The position numbers and the translations under genes were made by a program. A DNA stretch of 64,000 bases, taken from positions 7,111,493-7,175,492 of the forward strand of contig NC_133287.1 of assembly GCF_005239225.2 (NCBI RefSeq), in the 5' to 3' direction. Positions 34,898 to 45,345 of this stretch are shown one piece after another. The first letter of the stretch is position 1; each line of letters starts with the position of its first letter. Source of the DNA: Populus alba (lineage: Eukaryota > Streptophyta > Magnoliopsida > Malpighiales > Salicaceae). Under the pieces are notes generated by a model, which saw only the letters and a program-made list of their open reading frames with translations, made no database searches and had not been told where the DNA came from.

Positions 34898-37479
34898 CTA
34901 GAATGACACTCGGATACCAAGTAAGGCCATCAGCTGAGACACAAACTGAGGGTGCCCTGGCCATGCGGCTCCGGTAACCAAGTTTTCGTCGGTGTAGCAA
35001 CGATCGATTGGATCCGGTTCTAGCCATGTTGCCCCTCCCAGGAGGACGTTCAGCTTCACAGCAGGGTATGCGGTGCATTTTCTTCCCTGCAGCAACATGA
35101 TTCACATATACAAGAATAAGGATGGCAGGTGTGAAGAAAATGATTACTTGTGTGATTCTATGAAAGTGAAACAAAACATTGGATACTACCTTGAGAACTC
35201 CCGCGGCAGCTAGGATCTGCTGTCCGTGACAAATAGAGGCGACTGGCTTCTTTGATTGCATGAATTTCTTCACCAAGGCAATCACTGTCTCATCCAGTGC
35301 CAAATATTCTGGAGACCGGCCACCGGGGATGACGAGAGCATCGTAACTTGAGGCGTCCAACCCTTCATAGGAAGCTGTTAGAATGAAATTATGGCCTGGC
35401 TTCTCAGTGTATGTCTGGTCACCTTCAAAGTCATGGACTGCAGTCGGGCAGAAATCCCCAGCCTTCTTCTTGGGGCAAACTGCATCAACGTGGCACCCGA
35501 GAGCTTGAAGGGATTGAAGAGGAACAGTAACCTCATAATCTTCCATGAAATCCTGAAAGCAAGAAGAAGAGAATAAATACTTCTTAGTAAACAAGAAAAA
35601 ACACTTGTTTCTTCGAGCTTGATGATAGCAACCAGAGACAAATAACTTTTGCATTAGAACTTACCCCACAGAGAAACAGAATCCTTTTATCTGAACCAGC
35701 TATCTCGCCTCCCAGTGCCTTCACAACAAGCTGGATGTACTCAGGATGCGCCTTATAGATAACTCCAGTAATGAGATTGCCATCAGAAACACAATCCATC
35801 ATGGTTTTGGGTTCAATCCAGTGAGCACCGGCATCGATGAGAACAGGTCTCAGAGCATGGTATGCAGTGCACTTCCGGCCTTTTAATAAGCCTGCAGCTG
35901 CCAAGATCAATTGCCCATGGCAAATAGCAGCAATCACCTTTCCTGAATCGGAAAATTGCCTCGCACAGTTTAACACAGATTCATTTATGGCAAGATATTC
36001 TGGAGCCCTTCCTCCTGGTATAACAAGCGCATCATATTTGCTGAAATCAACTTCATCGAAAGTTGCATTGAGACTAAAGTTGTGCCCAGGCTTCTCAGTA
36101 TAAGTCTACAGCAAGTAAAGTTCCAACAAACACATCAGAACTAAGGAAATGAATGGCCATATTATGGATTCTACTTTATTTGATCAGTTAGGCTACACCC
36201 ATCAAGTTTATCAGAAAACAGACTTGCAGCGAGTTAAAGTCATATTATCATAACGAAGAGTATCAAAAGCTCTGCGCCCTTGAGAGTAACAATTAAAGTC
36301 GTAATTTTTATCACCACAATTTGCTAACTTCAAGTCTCTTCGTAATGAACTAGTTGGAATAACACAACTATTTAAAGGCTTGGTACAGTTTTGAAGTAAC
36401 AAACTGTTATTCGAAGAAGGACCAAAGTTCTTGCCAAAAAGAGGCTTGATTCTTTCAATAGAACGATTCAAGTCTGCTAGAATATTGGTCACGATGACAT
36501 TTGGGGTTATGTTCAGGACTTGAAATTCACCAATTTTGACGTCACCGACTGTGTGGTCGCACTGTAAAATGATGGGACATCCTCTTGAGAAACCAAAAGG
36601 GTATGGGACAACTTTAGCTGATTTCCCAGTTCCACAAGAAGATTCACAAGCGCTGCTGTTGGACTTGTGAGCTCTAGTTGGAGAACTTGTGGCGGCAATA
36701 AAAATTGTGAAGATGGTGATGAAAAGAACTAAACTTTCTTGTTGAAGAATCATTTTAGTTAGTCTTCGAAGGGAAATGAATCATTACTTTGCTGCAAAAC
36801 CCACAAAAGATCACCAATTAAACTACAAAGATCGAGCTTGATCATGAAGAAAGTCGAAGACACAAAGACATCCTCAAAGATCCAATCTTTTCAGTTGTTG
36901 GCTCCTCACTTGCTCCTCCAGCGTCCATATCACACGACAAACAATTAATCAGAAAAAGCCTCTAATTAGTTTCAGAAAAATCAAAATCTTAGATTTGAAA
37001 TCTTCTTTAATCCAAGAAGATTTGCCTAACACCATGGGTTTTGTCCACTATTATCTGGAGAGTGCCATTCTAACATGCCCTATACAGTAATTTGCACATC
37101 CATACAAGACATAGATGGAGGTGTTACAAAGAGATATGTATTGCCAAGCAAACAATAATTATATAACAACAAATTAATAAATACAAGGAAGGGGGGGACC
37201 TGATATCCATGATAGGCACCAGAGTCCCCAACTTGAGTGCGGCAATAATCACCAGCTTTCTTTCCAGGACAAACAGCATCAACTGCTATTCCATAAGCCT
37301 GCAAGGCTTGAAATGGAACCATAGCCTGCAAAAAACAATAACAAAACCCCATCACTTGGAGAAGAAGAACAACTTCAAAATGAGAAAGATAGATAAAAAC
37401 GGAAGTAACCCACCTCATAATCTTCCATGTAATCCCCACATAACAACAGAACTTTCTTCTGTGGCTTGCAATTAGCCAT
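34898..37479 (-). CDS. DJ1D: DJ-1/PfpI double-domain protein, DJ1D type, copy 1, 394 aa
   Basis: Exons on the minus strand: 37479-37414, 37325-37200, 36105-35665, 35552-35190, 35086-34898. All are phase 0 with GT-AG borders (1185 nt). It consists of two consecutive PfpI/DJ-1 domains (about residues 7-200 and 205-394). Each has a DYMEDYE/DFMEDYE start, a CPxKKAGD segment, [19 protein letters not shown] and a nucleophile elbow AxICHGQ. The predicted catalytic cysteines are Cys126 and Cys319. Plant DJ-1 proteins of this layout are reported as glyoxalase III-like enzymes that detoxify methylglyoxal. Intron 2 is about 1.1 kb because it holds a WAK-like gene fragment, against about 0.4 kb in the paralogue at 46632-48525. 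Splicing therefore has to skip same-strand foreign sequence with its own ATG. Confidence 0.93.
36211..36753 (-). pseudogene. WAKL14-like receptor kinase fragment (N-terminus only) inside DJ1D-1 intron 2
   Basis: An open frame of 180 codons in the same orientation as DJ-1. It has a signal peptide (residues about 1-28), then a cysteine-rich galacturonan-binding (GUB_WAK) domain with [34 protein letters not shown] and CVIPTSS, ending abruptly after RCKSVF. The family continues beyond this point into more extracellular sequence, a membrane span and a kinase, none of which is here. About 200 bases of upstream leader or promoter-like DNA come with it (to about 36967). It is closest to WAKL14/20-type kinases as I remember them. 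Comparison with the paralogue intron shows that the whole 36181-36967 segment is an insertion. Confidence 0.8.
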
Positions 37480-37785
37480 TGCTGATGCTAACAATGACGC
37501 TTGGGATTTAGCTCTCGGTGTATTGCTATTTGAGTGATTATAAATTTACAAGTGCAGGAGAAACGTTTTGTTCTTTACCTCTCTTTGTTAACGTTGACTC
37601 GATCTCGATGCACATTCTGACAAACAAAATAAAGAAAATGGGAGGTTTTTTTATTAACGTAAAGGACTTAAGTTCGGTCTCACCCTATTCATATAAAATT
37701 AAAAACATCGAGAAAGAAAAGTTAATATATATATATATATATAAAATTGTTGTGCTTAGCTCAATTGGTTTGTGGACGTGTCTTA
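37480..37785. promoter_or_regulatory. DJ1D-1 upstream region
   Basis: About 300 bases conserved with 48526-48850 beside copy 2, including a (TA)n run at about 37725-37743 and 'ttgttgtgcttagctcaattggtt'. No clear TATA box was assigned. Conservation reflects recent duplication, not necessarily function. Confidence 0.4.
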
Positions 37786-37989
37786 GAGCGTGTTTGACAG
37801 TGTGGTAGTGGTTGCTTTTCAAATAGCTTTTCGTGCCGAAAAACATGTAAATGATGTTTTTTTCATTTTTTAAAAATTATTTTTGACATCAGCACATCAA
37901 AACGATCCAGAAAGTACAACCGTCATTCAATTTTAGCAAAAAAAAAAAAAAAATTTGAAATTTACCAAAACGCAGAAACAAACGCTTCC
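37786..37989 (+). mobile_element. Tourist-like MITE with TTA target duplication and empty-site paralogue
   Basis: The left end GAGCGTGTTTG and right end CAAACGCTTCC are imperfect terminal inverted repeats. TTA flanks both sides (37783-37785 and 37990-37992). The duplicated block near 48860 reads through '...gtgtcTTAgtcgaagc' without the element, which proves the insertion limits. The flanks would also allow a 5-base duplication, CTTAG. TTA plus this end fits PIF/Harbinger (Tourist). There is no coding capacity. Confidence 0.85.
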
Positions 37990-38159
37990 TTAGTCGAAGC
38001 TTCTGTTACATGGAGATTAGACCACCAATTATGCTAGCCGCCTCTCCTCTGTCTTAACTTTAGATGCGGAGTTTTGAAAATGTTTGTTCAATTAATACAT
38101 GCTATATCATTTTTATTGTAAATTTTTTATTAAAATATTTTTTATTTAGAAATAAATTA

Positions 38160-38660
38160 ATACATCCTGCGCTCGCGCTCCTTCCTCTTCTTCTTGGCCG
38201 CTATATTTGTCCTTTTGGCGATATCCACACCTCTAGATCGCCATGGCAACGAGATATTCAAAGAACATAGCCACCTGTTCAGCTGCGGATCAATACAAGA
38301 CTTGTCATATCCTTTCTGGGACAACAACCGAAGCCTGGACTGTGGACGTCAAGGATTCAAGATTTAGTGCCAAAACAATAACACTGTCACAGAATTGCAG
38401 AATTAATGTCAATCGATAAAGAGCTTCCTATTCGTCCAGTAGTTCGAATGGATATAAAGGATATGATGGCTGCCCTGAGGATCTTTTTAACATCACCCTC
38501 AACAATACTCTCTTTGATTATGCTCCTTGGAGTATAAACCTAAGTTTTATATACGATTCCCCCCTGAAAAGTAGAAACAAATACGTACCCATTACCTCAA
38601 AATGCCCCATAAAAGTTACGACCGCCGGAGGTTTCTACATTGACAAATGTAGGGACTACG
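38160..38660 (+). pseudogene. LRK10L-type receptor kinase pseudogene fragment
   Basis: The plus strand encodes a hydrophobic leader-like stretch and then recognisable GUB_WAK pieces (FSCGSIQDLSYPFWDN, SLDCGRQGFKI), followed by QNNNTVTELQNC in a shifted frame. Stops and frame changes interrupt the rest, and no kinase part follows. The intact relative is the gene at 49964-52890. A smaller remnant of the same pseudogene lies beside DJ1D copy 2 at 49380-49480. Confidence 0.75.
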
Positions 38661-38670
38661 GACACCACTT

Positions 38671-38838
38671 ATCTCCACATTGGTATGATATTGTCCACTT
38701 TGGGCCTAAGCCCTCATGGATTTGCTCTTGGGTTATACCCCAAAAGGCCTCATACCAATGGAGATATTTGTCCATCTTTATATACCCTTGATCCTCCCCA
38801 TTTCTAGCCAATGTGGGACTTTGGTTGCATACCCAACA
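38671..38838. mobile_element. Solo LTR of a TRIM-type element
   Basis: About 155-168 bases beginning near 'ccacattggtaTGATATTGTCC' and ending '...gccaatgtgggactttgg...cccAACA'. The TG...CA limits are at about 38686-38838. The wording ('ctttgggcctaagccctcatgg', 'ccaaaaggcctcataccaatggaga') matches a small LTR common in eudicot genomes, as I remember it. No internal domain or second LTR is present. A larger LTR element begins two bases further on. Confidence 0.55.
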
Positions 38839-38941
38839 AACCGGTGATGTACTGATAATTGCTCAACGAAGGGATAAGCACACTGAGACACAATATTTTA
38901 CGTGGTTCGGCAAAACCTCCTACATCCACGGGAGAGATAAT

Positions 38942-39145
38942 ATTATTTAGAGATTAGAGAAAGGATACAATAAATACATGGAGGAGGATCTCATCACTCA
39001 ACTCCCATCTCTCTTGCTGCCTTGCAGCTGCAGGGCTGCTGCCATTATTTAGAGATTAGAGAAAGGATACAATAAATACATGGAGGAGGATCTCATCACT
39101 CAACTCCCATCTCTCTTGCTGCCTTGCAGCTGCAGGGCTGCTGCC
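38942..39145. repeat. 102-bp tandem duplication inside the left LTR
   Basis: The segment beginning ATTATTTAGAGATTAGAG at 38942 and ending in the CTGCAGGGCTGCTGCC stretch is repeated at once from 39044. The right LTR (from about 42471) has a single copy, so the duplication arose after insertion or by reverse-transcription slippage. Confidence 0.85.
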
Positions 39146-40235
39146 CATGGCAGCAGCCCTGCCTCTTCTCTTTCTCTTCACTCTTTCACACACTCACGTT
39201 ATTCTTCCTCTCACATAGCTCTCTTTGTATGGTGCCTATTTATAGGCAGGATGGTGGCTTCTCTTCTTCTTTCCAGCAGCTGCAGCTGCAGTCAATGGTG
39301 GCTGCCATCTTCTTCAACAAAGGCTGCTGGTCAATGGTAATGTTAGGCACATTAAATGGCAACACACCTAACAAACCTAACAATCACCCCCTTTGACATT
39401 TATATGGGCAATTGTCCTCTTGCTCCTTCAGCACAATCTTGCATCCTGCAGCTCTTTCAAGCTTCCATTCTGAGAGCGTCTATGGCCAAGTTTACAGGTA
39501 CTCGCCAAACCTTTCAGTCACCAGAGTCACCAAAGCACACCCTTGCTTACACCAAAGGATCACTTCAACCAGATGGTCTCACACATCACATCTGAAGAGT
39601 GTTAACGCTTGTCTCTGGGAACACAACATTCCCCTTCGAGCCTATCAACCATGCTCGGTCCGGAATGATTCACCAAGCCTCACACCAAGGCTTACAACAC
39701 CCCCTCAAACGGATATTCCAAGTGCGACAGTCATTATCTGAGTATCTCAATATGATCACAAGCCCACCACTCTTCCAAGAGTCTACTCATCCAGGAGTTG
39801 CGCCTGCCCTCTGTTCCACCATAGGAACCACGCCTTACTTCTCCATGAGTCTCTCGCTCTTAGTCGTAAGAGTCCAGGTAGCTCTCCACCTTTAACCATG
39901 GGGGCAGCCCATTAAAGGTTGATCCATGTATGTCTTCATACTCTGAGTATTACAATGCCATCACCGAGCTCACCACCTTGACAAGAGTCAACTCGTTCCC
40001 GGAACCTGCGCATGCCCTCTGCTCCTTCATAGCAGCCGCGTCTTAATGCTCCACAAGTCACACACTTATTGTCCAAGGCAAATGTCTTCTAGCTCATTGA
40101 TCTTTAGCATGGGGGCAATATCCATGAAAGTCAATCATGCATTTGTCTTCATACTCATCATAGCCACTTCATTGGCTATCCATCTGTCCACTTATATCTA
40201 GCCATCACATCGGCTCTAGGGGCGTTCTGAACTGG

Positions 40236-40450
40236 GCTCATATCATGGCCCACACACCTTCTCTTCGGGTGTCTCCGCTCGTCATCATGCGGCGGTTTGA
40301 AATCTGGGCTCATATCATGGCCCCCACACCTTCCATTAGGTGTCTCCGCTCGTCGTCATGCGGCGGTCTGAAATGGGCTCATATCATGGCCCTCACACCT
40401 TCCATCCGAGGTGTCTCCGCTCGTCTTGGAGCGGTCTCATCCTCCTTCAT
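40236..40450. repeat. Three tandem units of about 70 bp in the LTR element interior
   Basis: Units starting GGGCTCATATCATGGCC at about 40236, 40308 and 40377, each followed by 'cacaccttc' and 'ggtgtctccgctcgtc'. A second short tandem ('cgccttttatcatagg') lies at about 40650-40695. No coding role is evident. Confidence 0.7.
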
Positions 40451-42804
40451 CGGGATGCTTTAGTGGCTCCAAGATTCTCTACCACCATGTGGACTTGGGA
40501 GAGATTACTGCCACTAACGACATAGAAAGAGAAAGTTGCGGTATACTCCTCGCAATCCTCCACCTCGATTTCTATATTTGGAGCTTCTATGTCATTCTGC
40601 TTGACAGCTCCACCTACACCAACTCTCTTTGGTGTCTTCGCCTTTCATAAGCGGTCGCCTTTTATCATAGGCAGTCGCCTTTTATCATAGGCGTTCACAC
40701 CCCCTTAATTAGGTGCATCTACAACAGCTTATCTTTCCATCCTTGCATGCATTGGAAAGGTCCTCACTTGTTGTCTTCATCAAGAGCACAAGAGACTTCC
40801 TGTTGTACATAGTCTCTGCTCTGAGCTTCATCTGGGAACACTTCTTCTCCTTGCACCTGTCATCTCATTACAATACCTCATTGGATCCCTCGGGTACTCC
40901 TGCACAATCTTCGTGTGCCCTCGTGCAATTTCTGTTCTCCAGATTTCTCCATATTCCTTGCTTATGTTTGACAGCAGCTCATCCTGTCACAACACCTTGG
41001 CCAAGTCAAAATAGGGTGCCAATCTTCATCCCCTTGCTGTATTTCTCTTCCATTATCAGGGTCTTCATCAATTCTCCCCTCGAGAAATCACAGTCACCGA
41101 ATCTAACTTCTTTGGAGAAATCACCACTCCATCAGATCCTTGATCATAAGGAACCCAACTGTTCCCCTTGTGCCGTCATCTTGCTAGTCTTCAACAGTTT
41201 CATAACAAACTGTCACATATACGAAAATAGTACCGTATGGATAATCCTTCCACTAAGCAAGTTCCCAGGAAAGATTGGAGGGGTCACAACGGTCCCGTTT
41301 AAAACCCAATCTCCTAGACAGAACTTCTTAGGCTATATCTATCCATCGTACTGCCTTTTTGTATATACAACCATTTGCTAGCTTTGTTGCGGCTTTCCTT
41401 TACAAGTGATCTGGGGTATCCTGGTTTTATACCTGATTTCTCAACATCTGGCGAGACTACCAGTTCTTAGATTCGTCAAGATTGGTCTTCATCAGTTTTC
41501 ACTCTACACCTCTAAATGTCCACATAACCGGGTGTCCAGAGTGTCCCAATTTTACCTTCCATCAAGGCATTACATTTTCCCACTTAATAGTTCAGCACAT
41601 ATAATTGGGTAAACATGTGCACCTTCTTCTTCTTCATCTCCATCGACCACCATGATGACCTTCAGATGCCTCCTAATCGGGCAATCTCTCTTTAATAATT
41701 CACCACCGCCATTTTGGTCTCGAATCTCAACGATCGGACCGTACCATTACATCCGGAATGATCAAATTAGCTGGAAACATGTCTTGAATCGTCCAAATTG
41801 CACTTCAGACGGCTAAGTTTTGATCAAAACAATTTTGGCCTGATCAACGGCTCAGATTCAATTTCAGATCCGGTTGCACGTAGGATCAGCTCCACTGGAT
41901 CCTATCCCTCGGCTCGTGGCTCGGCTCGGCTCTAATTAGGCTCGGCTCACTCGGCTCTTCGTGGCTCGGCTCGCGGCTGATGACGTGGCAGGTGGGTCCC
42001 CCTATGCTGACATGGATGTTGACTAGTCAATTCCTTGCTGACTGTGTACTCTGATGTCATCCTTTGCATAGTACTGTTCATGGCACTGTCACTGTTCATG
42101 TCTACTGTTCACATGGGTCGGGTCAACTCATCCGGGTGAAGAAGACACGTGGGCGCGTCTGCGCGCGTGGCCCGCCACCTCACCGGAGAGTGATGGAGAG
42201 TGCGGCCATGTCCGACGCCCGATTTTGACGCCGTTTTCACCAGTGGCTTCGTATCGTCCTCCTCTACACAGTGGGATGGTCAAAACACCATTTTGTATAC
42301 TTTCATTTTTGAGCAAAAAATCAAACACCACTTAAACCATATGCTCTGATACCAATTGTAGGGAATTCCGACTGGTGATGTACTGATATTTGCTCTCGGG
42401 AGGGCAAGCACACTAACACAATATTTTACGTGGTTCGGCAAAACCGCCTACATCCACGAGAGAGATAATATTATTTAGAGATTAGAGAAAGGATACAATA
42501 AATACATGGAGGAGGATCTCATCACTCAACTCCCATCTCTCTTGCTGCCTTGCAGCTGCAGGGCTGGCAGCAGCCCTGCCTCTTCTCTTTCTCTTCACTC
42601 TTTCACACACTCACGTTATTCTTCCTCTCACATAGCTCTCTTTGTATGGTGCCTATTTATAGGCAGGATGGTGGCTTCTCTTCTTCTTTCCAGTAGCTGC
42701 AGCTGCAGTCAATGGTGGCTGCCATCTTCTTCAACAAAGGCTGCTGGTCAATGGTAATGTTAGGCACATTAAATGGCAACACACCTAACAAACCTAACAA
42801 CAAA

Positions 42805-43815
42805 CAGAACCGACAACCATATATTCAATTAATCAGGTGGTAACAACATCCTAGTTTCGATTCTTGCTGGCTTTGAGGAACTTTACAACCCTAAAGCAAC
42901 AATAAAAATATATGTTGATATTGTTTTGATGGAAAAGAAGATCTTATTCATGTCAAAGATGCATGGTTCCCTACTTTGAAAATAATTTGTCCTCCATGTA
43001 TCGTGATGAATTAATTTCCTATAAATAAAGCAAAACATATTATTATGTAAATACACCAAATTTTCATTTTTTGATAAAAAGATCGTATTCATAAATTAAA
43101 ATAGAAACTCACATCATAAGCAATAAATCTAGTTGGAAACTAAAACATCTTTGATTGTTATTAATTTCTTTGGCAAGTTATTACTCTGATTATTTTTTCT
43201 CTCAGCTTTGGTTATGATAGTTGTTAAAACCAAATCTAATCAACTGGAAACGAGGGCAAAATTTGAATTTTGAAAATAAAGGGTGTCAGAATAAAAATAT
43301 ATTACAATACATTTAAAAGTAAAATAAACTAGTAATTAATGGATATAAAAAATTACAATTACAAAGAAAACTAAAACAGCTAATGATTTTACTATACAAG
43401 AAGTTATTGTCCATGCTATTTATTTTTATTATAAATTACAATAGTGCCATTTTTTATTTTTGTAAAACTTGGTTGAAACGAAATAAAAGTTTATAAACGG
43501 TCAAGAACAACTTGAAATAAATGAATGGCCTTATACAAAGAGAAGAGATGAAAATGAAAGTCTAGTAAATTAACTAGGACTAAATTAGAAATATGGAGGG
43601 TAATTTTAAAACTACTACAATAAAATGAAGGACTAAAGTGCAAAAAAAAGAAGAAGAAAAACACACAAGTTTTCCTTCTTTAAAAACACACTTTAACTCT
43701 TGAAGTGTGGAGGGAAGTTCTCCTCCACACTTCCCTCTCAGCTTAATTATTTGTTTTCTATACTTTAACTTTTAAACTTCTTAATACATCAAATCTTCTT
43801 TTTAATTTCTCAACA
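42805..43815. other. Spacer between LTR element and SINE
   Basis: AT-rich sequence with no supported gene. Around 43480-43640 it carries phrases such as 'ggactaaattagaaatatggaggg' and 'aatgaaggactaaagtgcaaa' typical of decayed retrotransposon leaders. Nothing further was identified. Confidence 0.4.
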
Positions 43816-43829
43816 CTCTTCCTATCACT

Positions 43830-44007
43830 TTTTTTTTTTGGATTCGAGGAAACCCCACCCTCCGGAAAGCGCACTTTGTGGGCCCAGATAAGCGAGTAAA
43901 ACCCCGGCTGTCCCAGGCTCTTACAAGAAGTGCACGCCCTGACTTGAACTCAAGACCTGCTGTGCAGATCTCAAACCCTTTGCCACCACGCTACACCCCT
44001 TGGGGAC
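43830..44007 (-). mobile_element. Intact tRNA-derived SINE with 14-bp target-site duplication
   Basis: On the minus strand the element begins GTCCCCAAGGGGTG, has an A box (TAGCGTGGTGG, 43993-43983) and a B box (GAGTTCAAGTC, 43951-43941). It ends in a poly(A) of about 10 (43839-43830). It is flanked by perfect direct repeats CTCTTCCTATCACT at 43816-43829 and 44008-44021. The perfect duplication and clean boxes indicate a fairly recent insertion. Confidence 0.92.
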
Positions 44008-44639
44008 CTCTTCCTATCACTGATTTCTCTAAAAAATGACAAGAGTCTTCTTTTCTTTGTTTTCTTTTCTTGGCCGATTGTACACTCCTTTTTTTTTTAC
44101 ATTGCAAGCAACTTAGAAGGAGAGCTGTTTTGGGTAGGTTTTCAAATTGATCATGAAGAAATTTTTAGGCACTTATTTGTACTATTTAATTTTTTTATAT
44201 GTTTATTGTACTTAATTTTTTAAAATTTTTTATTGAACTCCAAAAATTTTGAAACCTTAATCTAAGTTAAAAATATATTTATGAAGACTCTACATAAAAT
44301 TTCAATTTAATCTAACTATTAGATTGAACATTATATGCTACAATGTAAAATTAAACATTGAACGTAGTGGAAAGCTACTCACCATCAACAATCAAACAGT
44401 AAGAATCTTGAATCATTACTCAAATATTTGTTATAACATATTCAAGAAATTTTTCCATTTCTCATACTATTTCCTAGCCATTACTTAAGAATTTAACATC
44501 TTCTTGTGTCAATATAATCACTTGAGACTTCTTTTTCTCCCTTGAATGTTGCAGAAGCAAAGTATATTTCTCTTCTTTATGCGTAAATATTACTATATGT
44601 GAATCCCTCTTCATATTTTCAACATTTATCAGAACATTA

Positions 44640-44960
44640 TTCCTTGCATATTAACTGTGGTGGTAATGGGATGGCAACACCACTTACCAAGATGATGAAG
44701 AACCAAAAGGTGCTTCATGGACGATGACAGTGAGGCGGATGCTTCTACTGAAGCCAACATGTCTGCTATATCCAATGTATCAGCTAACAATGCACGTCTA
44801 TATATACACAACAGCACGTGTTTCTCCCCTCGCTCTCACGTATATGGACTTTGCCTCGTGAATGGGAATTACACTGTAAAACTTCACTTTTCACAGATGA
44901 CAATTCGTTGTATAGTATTGGGAACCGTATATTATTCGATGTTTATATCCAGGTAACCAA
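44640..44960 (+). pseudogene. Malectin-domain LRR receptor kinase fragment
   Basis: Reading frames across this stretch give NCGGNG, then NVSANNARLYIHNS, then YGLCLVNGNYTVKLHF, hallmarks of the malectin domain of LRR-VIII-2 receptor kinases. A shifted frame gives DDNSLYSIGNRILFDVYIQ followed by GTAACC, which resembles the genuine exon end and donor. The frame change and absence of other domains mark it as a relic. Confidence 0.7.
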
Positions 44961-45059
44961 ACTTTTTCTCATGATACTTGAGAAATGACGCCGGAATTGT
45001 ATATCCACACTTGCTTGCTGATCATTACTTGTGATGAAGTAGCATATTTAATGTTTGTC

Positions 45060-45345
45060 TGCGATCAACACAAAATACAAGGCTATAAGAAACCAGAATC
45101 CAAGCCAAAAGTGGAATTGCAATAGCATGGAGAGCTTGGTTTCAGCTTCTCGGTTCTCTGCTCCATTTTACAATGGTATATTTTATGGTCTTAAGAAGTT
45201 TAATTCTTGTGGTTGTAAGAGAATGAAGAAGTTGTTCCCTCTTGTCTTGCTGCCAAGCCTTGTAAAATTAGAAGAAATTGAAGTTTGTACTTGTGAGAAA
45301 ATGGAGGAGATAATAGGTGTAACAAACGCCTATATTGCATAGACA
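45060..45345 (+). pseudogene. NB-LRR (CC-NB-LRR) leucine-rich repeat fragment
   Basis: An open stretch with CNSMESLVSASRFSAP, FYGLKKFNSCGCKRMKKLFP, LVLLPSLVKLEEIEVCTCEKMEEIIG. This is the typical C-terminal LRR wording of RPS2/At4g27190-like CC-NB-LRR proteins. Neither the NB-ARC nor other LRRs are near, and the sequence decays after 45345. It is unrelated in detail to the intact gene at 61288. Confidence 0.75.

Larger units (their letters stand above)
34441..38630. repeat. Duplicated block, copy 1 (DJ1D-1 plus flanks)
   Basis: The sequence from 'atagctggcttaattagcatga' through the DJ-1 gene and on to an LRK10L fragment matches 46320-49480 in the same orientation. Exons 3-5 are displaced by exactly 11,734 bases with only scattered substitutions. 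Copy 1 is longer because of an insertion in intron 2 and a MITE downstream. Confidence 0.85.
38841..42799 (-). mobile_element. Non-autonomous LTR retrotransposon (LARD-like), minus orientation, 3.96 kb
   Basis: Direct repeats at 38841-39382 and 42357-42799 share 'gtgatgtactgat', 'atattttacgtggttcggcaaaac' and 'ttaggcacattaaatggcaacacacc'. Read on the minus strand, a primer-binding site TGGTATCAGAGC (initiator Met tRNA type) is at 42354-42343, two bases inside the 42357 end. A purine tract AAAGGGGGTG lies just inside the 39382 end. The element therefore runs right to left. ACAAA flanks both sides (38836-38840, 42800-42804). The 3 kb interior has no gag-pol frame on either strand. It holds pyrimidine-rich non-coding DNA with local duplications. 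The 3' LTR lacks the last 14 or so bases present in the 5' LTR. Confidence 0.75.

Noticed and set aside
37745..37790. tRNA A-box-like words (TTAGCTCAATTGGTT) near the DJ1D-1 promoter
   Set aside because: No B box at a suitable distance and no cloverleaf or poly(A), so neither a tRNA nor a SINE can be supported.
39080..41381. Several plus-strand ORFs within the LTR element
   Set aside because: Ser/Leu/His-rich translation of pyrimidine-rich non-coding DNA, antisense to the element, with no domain resemblance.
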